Shown: positions 21,092 to 32,610, counted from the first letter of the stretch. The stretch is DNA of 64,000 nt from Flammula alnicola (GCA_015499995.1 JADNRV010000035.1:248001-312000), one strand, 5' to 3'. Numbers and translations are program-made. Notes: a model not told the origin generated them from the letters alone.

Positions 21092-23341
21092 ATGGCTTCT
21101 GCTGGCTCGACAAATAGCCCAGAGCCTTTCTCATGGATATCACTTGAAGGCCGAACCGTTATTCGAGAAATTGTCGAAGCAGCGGTCCCGCAATGGACAG
21201 CCCCACGAGACACTCAGTTAGACTGCTGGGCTCACATTCTTCAAGGCATTCCGACGATCCTAATAGCGTCGACGGGCTGGGGCAAGACCTCAGCCTTTTT
21301 CATTCCGATCCTCGTCTTGAAGCATCTCCAGAAACATCCCAACCCTCGAGTACCAAAGCTTCCATCTTCACCTGTTGCTCTTGTAGTAACACCCCTGATA
21401 GAGCTCGGAAATGCTCATGTATGTCGCTCATTACCTTCTTCTTTCATTAATAGTTCTTACATTTTATTCTTAGGCACTCGAGATATCACAGTTTGGCCTA
21501 ACCGCTGTCTCATTGAGTGCCGAAAGCTTGGAAACCGCCAAATCAGAGGGCCGTGACCTTCTCCAGGAAGTCCGACAGTGCAAATGGTCTGTTGTTCTTC
21601 TCTCAGCGGAAAGGCTGGCCTCGGACGAAATCGACGCCATCATTCGAGACGAGAAATTTCGCGCAAATCTAATTTTGCTGGGAATCGACGAGGTGCACAT
21701 TTTGGTGCCGTGGGGAAAGGACTTCCATCAAGCTTACCACCAAACCACCATCCTTCGCAAATGCCTTCCAGACAGCACCGCCCTCATTTGTGTCACAGCT
21801 ACCCTATGCCCTGGCTCCGAATTGAACGACCTTACGCGACTTCTTTCCCTCAAACCAAACCAATACCACCTCATCCGCCTATCTAATGAGTGCGAAAATG
21901 TTCGCTTCATATTTAGGCAATTGACCCGTACTCTTGGAGGGTATGAGTTCCCAGATCTTGATTGGATTTTCAAGCCTGGCGTCAAGGCTATCGTTTACTG
22001 CCGCACCATCGACCTTGGATTTCGCGTCGCGCTGTACGGTTGGAGGAGCTACCCGCCTGAATGCCGTCGACTTGAAAATGTGCGCCTGTGGACATCGGTA
22101 ACCTCTGCCAAATATAATACACGTACCCTGGAACTGTTTACGGACAACAACAACACTTCAGGGATCGTCGCATCTGTGGCATTCGGGATGGGCATGAATC
22201 TTCGCAATGTCACAGACGTTGTCAACGTCGGACTTCCCAGCTCATATAGCGGGCTTATCCAACAGAATGGCCATCCAGGGAGGAATCTTAGTATGGAGGC
22301 TCGTGCATGGACATATATAGAACCTTCTATTATTTCTGCTATCAAGGATGACATCGAGAACAATGACTCCGACTCCGACTCCGATGAACTTCCTGTGAAG
22401 ACGAAGACCACAGTGCGCAAGGCTACCGGCTTGGATGCCCTTGACTCTGGTCTTCGGAAGATGGGCCGGGCATTCATCCGCGGATTCTGTCTAATCGCCA
22501 ACAGTAACGTCATTTCGGGGAATCCGGGCCCAAAATCAAGGTTGACGTGTGAACAGGCTGGGCGTCGTTTCCCTTGCAGCAATTGCGAACCTTTCCTTCC
22601 TCCCACCGTCGAGTCCACTCCCTCCTCTACATCCAATGACCCTCCTTCCACATCTAACAATGAGCCCTCAGCTACCACGGCAACTGTCAAGCCTATCACC
22701 AAGAAATATCAAGCAAATGTCTTGCTTTGGCTCGAGAATTTTGCAACAGAACGCTGGAATGCTAAGATGGATGTTTCCGCACACCTTTTTCCTCCACTCA
22801 CGCTTTGGACAGGTATCTCTGCTCAGACAATTGCAGAGAACTTTCATCTTTTCAACTCACAAGAGTCGTTGGGCTCATGTCTCGCACAATGGGAGTATCT
22901 GGACTCTGACGGTGGCGCACTGTTCGACCTCGTTGTAAAGCTGAAACAAAACTTTGAAAAGCATGCCCAACAACAGAAGGACATCAGGAATCGGAAGGCC
23001 GCAGCTACGCGTGCACGGAAAAAAGAAGGTTCGTCTTGTAGATTCAATAACTTATCTAGATATTAACCCATCAAGCAGAACTCGAGAGAACGAACATTTC
23101 CGCACCACCTCCACCTCAAAAGAAGGCTACGGGGAAGGAAAATGCTCAACCAACGGCAGGTCCATCCACCAAACTTATCCTTCGTATACCCGCACGGCCA
23201 ATACAGCCTCCGACCAATGTTTTGGATGACTGGGAACCGCCACCAATCACAGAAGCCTTGAATCTTCGAATCCCCGCTAATCCCAAGCATTGTCTAGAGG
23301 ACCAGGGCAATGATGAAACAGCAGCCAAACGTTCACGGTAA
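21092..23341 (+). CDS. RecQ-like DEVH-box DNA helicase carried by the element
   Basis: Three exons: 21092-21418, 21474-23028 and 23076-23341. They sum to 716 codons (715 aa). Helicase motifs appear in order: the 0-like motif PRDTQLDCWAHIL, I ASTGWGKTSAFF, Ia VVTPLIELG, II LGIDEVHILVPWGKDFH, III VTATL, IV KAIVYCRT, V VASVAFGMGMNLRNVTDVVN and VI QQNGHPGR. Motif V and the DEVH box fit RecQ. Motif VI has His where RecQ usually has the first Arg of QxxGRxGR. A small Cys cluster follows (CEQAGRRFPCSNC). After that come a Ser/Thr/Pro linker and a charged tail instead of a full RQC or HRDC domain. Length is short for cellular RecQ but ordinary for mobile basidiomycete copies. It sits inside the transposon ends and converges on the DUF6589 gene, so a role in transposition is inferred. 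Intact. Confidence 0.88.
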
Positions 23342-23366
23342 GTTAAAGTATTCTTTGAAGATAATA
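23342..23366. other. 25-bp convergent gap inside the element
   Basis: Only 25 bp separate the helicase stop codon from the DUF6589 stop codon. The two transcripts must overlap in their 3' UTRs, or the poly(A) sites lie within the opposite gene. Confidence 0.6.
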
Positions 23367-26300
23367 TCAAAACTTACGGTCGCTGGCTTGTGACATTGTG
23401 TAGATCTGACCATCAATTTCAACCATTTGTGCGTGAAATCTTCCATCTCCTTCGAGTTCCTCCAGACTATCTAGCTCATCTATAAGCTCCATCCCCAGAT
23501 CAGCCAGAACAGATGAATCAGCTGGATCAAAGTTGATGTCATGCATCTTGAGGACGTCCGCGAAGACTGTGCTCTTTCCGAGGAAGTCTTTGATTTTATT
23601 TTTGCGAAGTACCTGCATTCCTTTCGCAAAATCATCACTTACCACCTCTCCTTGTTTGCGTCCGGCTCGATAGCAGTTTGTTTCTTCATCGCGTAGTTCT
23701 TTCATCACAGCTTTAAGCTCGTTGGAAGTGTCTGTTTTTCCATGCATCTTTGATCGCACTTTCAATGCAACAACTTCTTCCATCTCTTCTTTCAACCCGA
23801 GAAATTCTTGCACGTTTGGTGAAATTACTTGACGGTAAAATGGCTCATCGAATTCCTTTCCTTTGTGTTGCGCTAGGTCTTCAAGCCAGAAGTTTGAGTG
23901 TTCTTGAAGTAAGTCCATCTCAATGCAATGTCCTGGTTTGCCTGCTCGGTTAACAACCCAATTCAACAGGATAGCATCGCGTAATTCGGGCTTCACTTCC
24001 CACTTGAGCATACAATACATCTCCAGCAAGAAGTTGCAGTAGTGTGGGTTGCCGCTTCCTCCGAAGGTGAAGATCCAAATCTGTTATCGTTGTTTATTAG
24101 CCATGTAACTAATTCTTTAATAGGATCATCACCTTGAGTATTTCCCATACACGGCCAGGGTCGCCCTCTGCTACTGCTTTACAGACTTCTTTCCACCAGA
24201 TTGCGTCTCGCATAAATAAGGCCGAATTGGCAAGGGTGAAATCTCCATCTTCACGGGATGGAGGCTCGGGCAGGGGCTCCGGCTCATTATCATCACATGC
24301 CATCTCGATGTCTTCATTCTCCTCTTGTTCTGGGTCATGCGGAGGTATCCAGGGCTTCCCAGTCGGTGCGAAATCGTGCGCCCCATGCTCTCGATCTTCT
24401 CCAGGATAACATGCACGGTTATAGGCCTGTGTTGTCGCATGGTGATTTACTAATATCCTAGCTGTGTCTCGAAGTTCATCAAAACTCGGTAAATTCAAGT
24501 TAGGCGAAGAGAAGTATGCTGTGAGGTTGTCCGTCTTAAAGTAAAGCCTGATTTTTGAATATGTGAGTTTAAAATATATTCCAACGATTTGGCTGATCAC
24601 TTACTCCCAACAATTCAGCAGATTCGCATCAAGCGCTAGATTGACAAGATAGGATCCATCGTAGAAATCTACCTTGCGCAAATCACTCGGCGTCGGGCAC
24701 TCCGCAATTCGGGCAATGCTTGCGAGAGAGGATGGGTCGTCTGTTGATCCCCAATGGGCGCGTATATCTCGACTCAGGTCTGTCCATTTCGTATGCCAGA
24801 GTTCGAGCAGAGGGACTAGCCACCTAAATGACTCAAAGTCACCTTCTTCAGCAGCGCATATTTTCTTCAGGAGCAAGAACATGGCATATGTTTTACCGTC
24901 ACCAGACATAATGACAGCCCTGTTGTTTAACGTCTCAGCAGTAACACCCATTTGCGTGGATATGAAATCGAGAACACCGCGCTTCAAGCCCTGGATGTGC
25001 ATTTCGTCTGCGCTATTTGTCGCAAGTGGTGTGATCTTGGAACACCTTGTCTTCGGTATGGGTTTTTTGTCTAGAATCTTTGCGTATTCTGCTAATTCCT
25101 GGTGATAAACGGATAGTTGTTTGACGTGTCCAATAAGTGCTTGAAGAAATTGGATGACTGAAACATTCTCGAGGTGAGTTGGGTCAAGATCATTGAGGAT
25201 AGTATCTGCCGTCAATGTTCTCCTCTCCTGACGAGCCTGTCGCTGAAGAATATCTTGTAGGTTCAAGGCATCTGGATGATAGTCTTGCATCTCGATTGCA
25301 GTTCCAGCCAGGCCAGTAATCATTTTATTCTCTCTGCCAATGCGCCGGTCTCGCTTCCTCGCATACACCTGGACATTATCACTCACAACAATCTTGTCTT
25401 TTCCAGCTTGGACGCTAGCCTTCAACTCCGACTGCTTTTGTTTCGCCATTTCACTGAGGGCCTTATACACGGTCGAATGCGCAACAGACTGGCCAATGCG
25501 ACTTTCAACCCGAAAGACAGTGCGGGCAGTTTTGGTAGCAAACATCCATAGAGCGCGGCATAACTGGTATAGATTCGCGCGGTCTGACCGACCGAACGTG
25601 AGCAACATCAAGGCGTTGGTTACGACCTATTATTATGCATGAGTTATGTTATAAATGACCTGTTCAGAAGCCTACAAGATTTTCCGGGCGGTAGGTGCGC
25701 AGTAAAACAGAATCTCCCGGATCGGCATTTGAGAATTCTGAGTGTGCATACGAGTTCATTAAGAAACTCATGACAGGTGCGTTGGCTTTTGCAATATCCT
25801 CAAGTTTTAGGAAACTGAAAGATTGCACGGCCTCCCAGGCGATTCGGTTCTTTTCATGTCTACTGCCTTCCTTTGCATGTGCTCGGTGATGGAGCCCAGT
25901 TTTCTGGTCAATCATTTTCTTTGCTTCCTCGTTTACAAGCTGGCTAACGAGACGGACCACCCAGGTTGTCATTGCAGGATATGCGTGTCGGATTTCATTG
26001 GGGTCGAGGTCCGGATTGAACATGTTAGTGCCGGGTTTAATTGTTGTATCATTCTTGAGAAATGGAGTTTCCGTGGATGCCACCTTGAACATCTTGGCGA
26101 GAAGAGAGGCCATGTGTGGCTTCGAACTTCCATTGAGCATTGATGCAACAACCCTGGTGCGTTTATCAATTCCTTCAGGATGATTCTGGTTCAATAACTC
26201 CTCTAGAAAACCCGGAACTGTCCAGTTGACTTCATGGAGAGCTCCCAATATATACATTAGCTTCTCGGCAGGAGTGCGCGCTTTTTTTCGCTGCGATCCA

Positions 26301-26425
26301 GGTGTTTTGATTTTCTGGGAACTTGTACTTGGTAAAGGTGTTCTCGTTAAAGGCGTTGTAAAGGCGGCTTGTGGGAAGGGATTTCGAGAGGGAGTTTCTG
26401 GTTGCATCGTGATAGGATTGAACAA
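23367..26425 (-). CDS. DUF6589 protein, probable transposase-like component
   Basis: Four exons: 25676-26425, 24605-25626, 24133-24547 and 23367-24080. They sum to exactly 967 codons (966 aa). The N-terminus is a basic Ser/Thr/Pro region (residues about 1-50). A helical segment with RVVASMLNGSSKP follows. The core has the DUF6589 signatures KIVVSDNVQVYARKRD, VIMSGDGKTYAMFLLL, GSTDDPSSLASIARI, WIFTFGGSGNPHYCNFLLEM and MDLLQEHSNFWLEDL. The Asp in 'SGDGKT' and the early 'VSDN' and late 'EMDLLQEH' acidic residues are candidate catalytic positions, as in RNase H-fold transposases (inference). DUF6589 is a multicopy family of Agaricomycetes with no proven activity. An in-frame ATG at 26407 is an alternative start. 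No stop or frame break: the gene looks recently active. Confidence 0.88.
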
Positions 26426-26584
26426 TATCTATGGCTATCTGTAATATATCTCGAACCACGAGTGGAAACAGTGAAACCCATAAGATATTCGTGCAGGAGC
26501 CAGAGATAAGATAATATTGCGATTAGAACCTGGGAAAACGGACACGTGATGTTCAAAGTGTTCGAATTTTTGTCCGAGATGCCC

Positions 26585-26683
26585 GAATTGACCCACCCAC
26601 CAAAGGTCCGTGAAGTTAGAACAGACCTTATATTATATCAAATCGATTATCATTTGATTTATAAGGTCTGTTTTAAGAGACTA
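26585..26683 (-). repeat. right terminal inverted repeat of the element
   Basis: 26585-26609 is the exact inverted complement of the 25-bp left repeat core. 26610-26626 continues the match with a few mismatches. 26678-26683 (AGACTA) mirrors the left TAGTCT. Between them is a hairpin-forming insert of about 55 bp that the left end lacks. Confidence 0.75.
26616..26675. repeat. palindromic insert in the right terminus
   Basis: Arms TTAGAACAGACCTTATA and TATAAGGTCTGTTTTAA (inverted, one mismatch) with ATCAAAT/ATTTGAT further in. It folds into one long hairpin. It interrupts the right terminal repeat and may be a tiny palindromic insertion or a functional end structure. Confidence 0.65.
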
Positions 26684-26692
26684 GGGTGGGCC
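26684..26692 (+). repeat. right 9-bp direct repeat (probable target-site duplication)
   Basis: GGGTGGGCC, identical to 19827-19835 and directly outside the terminal AGACTA. Confidence 0.75.
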
Positions 26693-29600
26693 GCTATAAG
26701 AAGGAATCCTCATTTCATTCGGACTCGTAACAACACCTCAAGCATAAATCATAACTATGTTTGCCTTTTCTCTTCTTTCTTCCATAAACCCGCCCTCTCG
26801 CCTCGTGTTGTATATTCGTCTTACACCGTTCATCCTTTTTCTCGCAGGCACTGGTCAATTCCACTTGCTCACTGGGGCAAGCTCGCCTCCGACATCCTCA
26901 CTGGTTAATGAGAAGTGGTGCTGAAGGAGCTCAACACTCTACGAGAGCCTTTCGATGCGCGCTGCCCCGGGTCGTCATTGGGTTCGCAACGGCTGCGGCG
27001 CTTGGGAGTGTATCGGAAAATGGATGGATAACGAAGAGCTGCGCACCCCTGCTCTTACGTACCTGCCTCGCCCATTGGTGTCTGTCCGTCTATTTCAACC
27101 ATTTTCAGGGCCGCCTCCTGCTGCTCGAGAGGTTCCTCTACCAGAAGTATCTGAACATTGATCCTGGGTGCGTTTTCCGTCTTTGGTGGTTGTGCTTTTT
27201 GGGGCCAATGAATTTCGTGGGTTTTGTTACGACTCTTTTACGTAAGTAAAAGAGAGTTCTTTTAATCTACAGCAACCAGCAAAAAAACAGGTTTGCAGCG
27301 ACCTTGTTGGCCCCTTATCTTTGATGGCATCACATTTGTAAGCAGCTGCCATGCTGTTCATGATTTAAAAATAGCTTTACAGCTTTCAGCCTGCTGGATA
27401 CTGCACAGAACGGTTTGGCCTCAATTAAATTACATATACATATTCTACTTGTATTTCTGAATAGAATGATACCACTTTTATATGCAAGAGGGAATGGAAA
27501 AGGGTGGATCCATTATTGAGTCTGGATGACATAGCTATTTTTGTTCATGCCGTGATGGCAAACCGGACCGGCAGGGCATTGCGGTAGTTACATCTATTTT
27601 TAGTTCTCATAGCATAGATTTCTGGCACACTAACCATGCAATTTGATATGCGTGGTGATTTCAGGATGTCCATTGGAGCAGTCCGATCTGACCGGATGCT
27701 CAGAAGGAGGAGCTTGGATATGTGTTGAGCACACTGTGTGGTATAGTGTCACAGGCAAAGAGTGGAATCTGTCAGACAAGGAGACGCGCTGGCACACAAG
27801 ACCGTGCACAGCTGCTGATGGAGTCTAATTATGCATTATTAGTTTATTATAGTCTTTCTATGTTCAATAAAGTGCTTACATAAACAGCTATGTAGAAAGT
27901 GGCTGTTTCTTGGTTTCTTGTGTGGTTTATATAGGATTTCAGGCTGATTATTCATAAGAATCTGGGATTTGGAAACACGAGAGCATCCAGGAATTGAAAA
28001 GTCCATCCATGGAATACATGGAGTCCATGGAGTCACGTGCTCTGTGATGCTGTCGATAAATAGATGCCAATAAGCCTTGCGCCTCGCTTTCCTGACCTCT
28101 CTGTTGCCTCTCTGTGTCGAACTGAGGTCAAATAAAATGCCAAAAGGATCATGGAAGGTATTTAGAATACGATTATCGAAGAAATTCGGTATAATATCTA
28201 GATCTAAGACTAAGATCATTGATAAACAAGTGATTTTCAGCGGGAGCACGTGATGCCGACACCTCAACGCGTCTATTCCCTCATTCGGATTCCTGAGTCC
28301 TCAGCGTCGTTGCTGCTCGGTTTTGTTGGAAATAACAATCCCTTTCATTCTTTATATGTGCCTATTGGTTGTGCTAGTGATACAAGCAACGCTACCGCAT
28401 TTTTCCACCCTCCTCGTCGTCTGCGATGCTGATTCCACAGTCCACTGTGCCAGTTGTGTAGCACCCTGTCTTCTCCTAGTCTCCCCGCATCGTATTTGAC
28501 ACCAGACATGCCCATTTGTCCTTCCATTTGTCCGATATTTCCATCGCTTCATTGGTGCGCTCCCAGATAGTACGGCGAGGTCGATGAGGATAACCGTATG
28601 GCTGAGGAAGCGCCGCCGGGGCGCTGTCGGGCGATCATCGGATATGTTGCCGTTGTTTGGCAAAGGCGAGAATTCGAGAATGAAAGGAGCCCCTAGAATC
28701 ACTGAGAAGCCGGTGTTGTGGCAGGATTGGGGGCAGGAACGGTCGGCGGTGGCTGGTGCAATGGTGGTGAGCGGCGGATTTGAGCGCGGCGGACAAAGGC
28801 GGGGCGATGTTTGGCTTTGTGAGCTGGGGAAGACGCCGGCGGGGTGGCATGTGACCGAGTCCATGGAGTCCACAAAAATATGGAGTTCTGAGTTCCTGGA
28901 TGTTCTGGGAAACACCGGCATTGTTCACTGGTGGTGTCGATGGTGGCAAGCCCCGAAGATGACCTAAGCCTTCCATAAGCCTTGTCAGCAGATCAGCAGA
29001 TGTCCAATTTGGTGTAGTGTAGTTCCGTCAGCCGCCCGCCTTGCCCTGCCTGCACAGCGCTCATAGATTTGGACATTCAGCAGGTGCTTTAATTGTTCTC
29101 ACCATATAGAAAAGTTGCCTATTCAATGTAGTAATGTAGCTTCAGTGCCCATGCCATTTTTGGTATGTTTTGTAAAGTTTAAGAGCATCAAACCAAAATT
29201 TACCCAAGCTGCAACCCGCCCACCCATTGCTCGGGCCTTCAAATGCTCAGCGCACTTCTAAAACTTCCCCGCCATATTAAAAAACTATCTTGCTATGTTA
29301 TTAACATAATGCTACCACCAAAAAGCAAAGCGTCTGTGGCAGCAGAAGCTGTCATAAATCACAATTGAGATTATATTTTCCAGTTCCATTTTGATATAAA
29401 ATAAATATACCAACTACTAAAATAGTTGTGTAATATAAATATATTGGCTGTAGTGCCTCTATCTCAGCTGTATGAGGCTTCAATATCTACTGGTCATTGT
29501 TAGCAATGATGAGCTCACGCATCCTGGTGGGGACACGTGCCCCGGTGTTTGCCGCTGGTGTTTGATGGTGTCGATCACCACCGGTGTTTCCAATATACGG

Positions 29601-29700
29601 ATGCCCTCAATTATTCAGGCCAAACTTAAACTTTGGCCTGAAAAATGCGGATATTGCCCAATATGTAGCATCTAATAATAGACTAAAGATCATTCCCGCC
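26693..29700. other. 3 kb gene-poor region with repeat debris
   Basis: No recognisable protein. Open frames at plus 26908-27249, plus 28584-28967 and minus 28352-28921 have no motif. Related sequence occurs inverted at about 27968-28042 and 28848-28918, sharing GCAYGTGAC, a GAGTCCATGGAGTC palindrome and TTCCTGGATGYTCT. This suggests a 0.9-kb decayed inverted-repeat element. A short inverted repeat (CTCTTTTAC/GTAAAAGAG) lies at 27233-27254. Confidence 0.35.
27968..28918. repeat. possible decayed inverted-repeat element
   Basis: Arms at about 27968-28042 and 28848-28918 match in inverted orientation in blocks (GGAAACAC, TTCCTGGATG, GCAYGTGAC), with many differences. No coding capacity and no target duplication were identified. 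Confidence 0.35.
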
Positions 29701-29729
29701 ATCTCGAAGCCTTCTGAAGGCTTCGAGAT
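29701..29729. repeat. near-perfect palindrome, 14-bp arms
   Basis: ATCTCGAAGCCTTC and its exact inverse GAAGGCTTCGAGAT separated by a single T. It could extrude as a cruciform. It lies 81 bp from a second perfect hairpin. Confidence 0.85.
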
Positions 29730-29810
29730 CCTCAGATGCTCCTCTATGTCTTACATATTAAATCACATAACTTAAATTATTTAATTAAAATAATAAATTT
29801 AAATTTGAGT

Positions 29811-29848
29811 GTTTATGTCAGCACTTCGAAAAAAGTGCTGACATAAAC
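29811..29848. repeat. perfect 16-bp hairpin in AT-rich DNA
   Basis: GTTTATGTCAGCACTT pairs exactly with AAGTGCTGACATAAAC across a 6-base loop (CGAAAA). Outside it, ATTATTTAATTAAA is again inverted on the two sides, so the hairpin is the tip of a longer imperfect inverted repeat. Probably a small fold-back element. Confidence 0.85.
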
Positions 29849-31554
29849 AATCATGGTGTTATTTAATTAAATAATGATTTCTAAATTTATACATAAAATT
29901 TATTTATTGTTCAAGTAGACATACTGTAAGTAAAATTAAGTCTGTTTATTTAAAGAATAAAAATAAAAACATCAAAATATCCAAAAGGAAAAGAGTCGTA
30001 CTGCCACGCAAAGCGGTGGCCCGCTAACACAAGTTATAGGAATTTATCTGAGTGATTAAACCTGCTGCGGGAGGAAGGCGAGAAATGAATCATCAACCTC
30101 ATTCGCGAGATGCGGATGGGCCTCGATACGAACGAATCGGAAACGGTTCGTCTCTCTCCTCCCTTCCTCCTAATCTCCCGTCCCTGTTTCCTGCATTCCC
30201 TCTTTCCCTTCCTCTATGTCTATTTTCCTCCTCCCCTTCGTATTTTCTTTCCATCCACATCCAACCTCATATACTGAACTCACCCTTCTACCACAGAGCG
30301 TTGTTGAGATCAACCACCGTCCGCCATTCCCAATCTACCAAACGGACAGTAAGACGATGCGGCAACTCACGGTGCGCACGCAGGCGGTGGCACTACTTAA
30401 TCCTTTGTACTGTACGTCTCTTAAAGGTCGCCCTCGGGGATAAACGACATCACAATTACATAACTGTCAAATTTTCGAACAAAGGAAAAGTGATCATGAC
30501 CAAGGACGTCTTCTTCCTGTAGTAGGCCGCAGTTGATCTGTATCATAATACGGAACGTATCCTCTGGGATCTGTCGAATTTGACTTGGGCTTCATGCGTT
30601 TTTGCCCCGTAGGTTCTTCCTTGCGGTCATACTCGCCCTCAGAACCTTCGTGCCCATTGGTGGTTGATACCTGGTGCCTTTGATCCAGCTTGATATATTC
30701 CAGCAATGATGGAGATTCAATATCTTCTCGACAAAAATATCTACGGCTAGCTGTTGAAGTTCGTTAGTGTCACCGTGAGTTCCATTCAAAATGCCTGTGT
30801 GAGGCAGCACAATCCAAACACAATCAAGCTGCAAAAAGACGGCGCCGAGCTGCCTAAACCGGATGGGCGTTCAACAACACATCGATTTCTCACACGTGTC
30901 TTGTTCTTACTCCATTATCCACCGTCTAGCGGATGCGTCATCACACTACGGGCTTGACCAATCCGCCGCAGGACAAAGCTGTCCTAGTTCCTCAAGACCA
31001 AAATGGGCATTGGGGATAGACCCAATACTCAAGTCTCAAGCAGAAAGCACTGCGCACCGTCGAGAGACATTCGATTTCATTCGCCATCTATCAGATCGTT
31101 ACGGCTTCAATGTTTACGAGCAGATGAATTGTTCCAAGCCAGAGGGGGGCTTAAATACATTTTTTAGCGCTACTATCTCTACGATAGGAAAAAAGGTAGT
31201 AATCTAATCTACTTCGTTATCGAATCCCTATGTAATAATCTTGTTTCGAAGATGAAGCTCAGATCGTGCTCCTGAATCTGACTACGAAGAGATAAGATAG
31301 AATGCGAAACAGATAAGATTTTGATAGACACTGATATAGAGATAAAGAGTCCGTTAATACCTAGTAGTATGTACTCTGCCAGATATACAAGAAGGTTGTT
31401 TAAAAGATAGTAAACGAAAAGGGAGGGTGTTTCTATGGACAAGGGAGATGAGGGAGCTGTATACCTAGATTACATAGTATTCCTGACGTCCTCTCGAAAG
31501 ACGCGGAAGAAAATCATGGGTCACTGCCGCAAAAATCGCAGGATAGACCACATT
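29849..31554. other. 1.7 kb without an assignable gene
   Basis: AT-rich at first, then pyrimidine-rich (30150-30260). Frames at plus 30052-30522, minus 30494-30834 and plus 30863-31207 show no family signature. The minus frame 30494-30706 (charged, 70 codons) could be the end of an unrecognised gene. Confidence 0.3.
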
Positions 31555-32610
31555 TGACACACTCCCCGAATCGGGAAGGTGTGGATCAACGACACATCGA
31601 ACCCGGTCTGCGACACATCGACTACATGTGTCAAATTTGAGCTGAGGATGGTGTGCACCAATGTGTCGCTGATTAATGGAAGTGTGTCGCCGTTCGTATT
31701 CCCTTGAGTCGGTTATTGCTTCTGCTATGACAAGTGGTTGGTCACATGAGACGAGCCGGCTCGTCCAAATCTTGGCGCCTCGATAATCTTGTCAAGTCAA
31801 TAATGTTTATGAGGTGTGAAAATTAAAATGTGAGCTTAACAATCCGGAAATTTCACTTATCGTCTTGGAGTTTTCTTTTTAACAAAGGGCATAAGCTGTT
31901 TATTGAAGCAAGTACTATGGGTACATGATAATTTATGTAGTATATGTGAACGGGCCTACGACTCATCACCCACCTCGGAGGCATCGGCAGGCCCTCTGCG
32001 ATCGCTTCATCACAGTCCCCGTCTGTCTTCGGATCCACTGGGTTGCGAGTCGAGGCTGAGGGGTCATCTACACGACATCTTTCGAGTGGCTGGCGGCTTT
32101 GCGTACATTGTAATGTGGATATCTGGGGGATCTTGGTCTCGATTCGGAGCAAGTGATGAAGCGCAAGGAGCAGGGCCTCTATCCCGGAAATCTGCATGAT
32201 GGGTAAAGGGTTAATAGTTCGGTGCGAGGTTGCTCGAAAACCTACCTGACGCTCCTCCTATTCCCCTTGACCTCACGATCGTATGCATCCCAGGTTGCCG
32301 GATTTGTCGTGTCAGAGGACGGTAACATGGTGGTGCAGCATGATGGCATTCCAAGTCCTACGGCCGTCGTTGTTGTTGTGGTTCTCATGGGTCGTCACCG
32401 CCGCCAGCAGTGACGGTGCATAAGCGGGGTGGTGGTGGGAGGGAAGGAAGAGACGATGCTGCCCGATCCGGACAGCTGAGCCGATTCGCAAGGTCATCAC
32501 GTGGGCGAATGAGTACCGCGACACACATTGTGTCGTGAATTGAAGAAGATTGAGGACGAGTTCAACACTGTGTCGCACTCATCCTCCTTCTAAATATAGG
32601 GAGTGTGTTG
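31555..32610. mobile_element. candidate small element with clustered TGTGTCG motifs near both ends
   Basis: Ends carry the inverted pair TGACACACTCCC (left, 31555) and GGGAGTGTGTTG (right, about 32599-32610). CGACACA/TGTGTCG motifs occur at 31590, 31611, 31661 and 31683 near the left end, and at 32519, 32529 and 32569 near the right end, but not in the middle. Short ends with subterminal motif clusters are usual for hAT-type non-autonomous elements. No target duplication was found, so this is tentative. Confidence 0.35.

Larger units (their letters stand above)
19836..26683. mobile_element. DNA transposon-like element with RecQ-like helicase and DUF6589 genes
   Basis: The element is 6,848 bp. 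Both ends begin TAGTCT reading inward. Inside lies a longer inverted repeat. The right end (26585-26609) is the inverted complement of GGACCTTTGGTGGGTGGG plus TCAATTC. The left end has the same 25 bases, split by a 1,084-bp insertion (19855-19863, then 20951-20966). Outside the 25-mer the ends still match (ccAACTTCcCGGACC against ctAACTTCaCGGACC). Flanks carry GGGTGGGCC in direct orientation. The cargo is two convergent, intact, multi-exon genes. Taken without its nested insert (1,087 bp with the TTG duplication), the element would be about 5.8 kb. Inverted ends, target duplication and DUF6589 together indicate a cut-and-paste-like transposon. I cannot place it in a named superfamily. Confidence 0.8.

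Noticed and set aside
22049..22702. 217-codon minus-strand ORF
   Set aside because: It lies wholly inside the helicase exon on the opposite strand and has no motif; a shadow frame.
24674..25105. 143-codon plus-strand ORF
   Set aside because: Antisense to the intact DUF6589 exon; no independent support.
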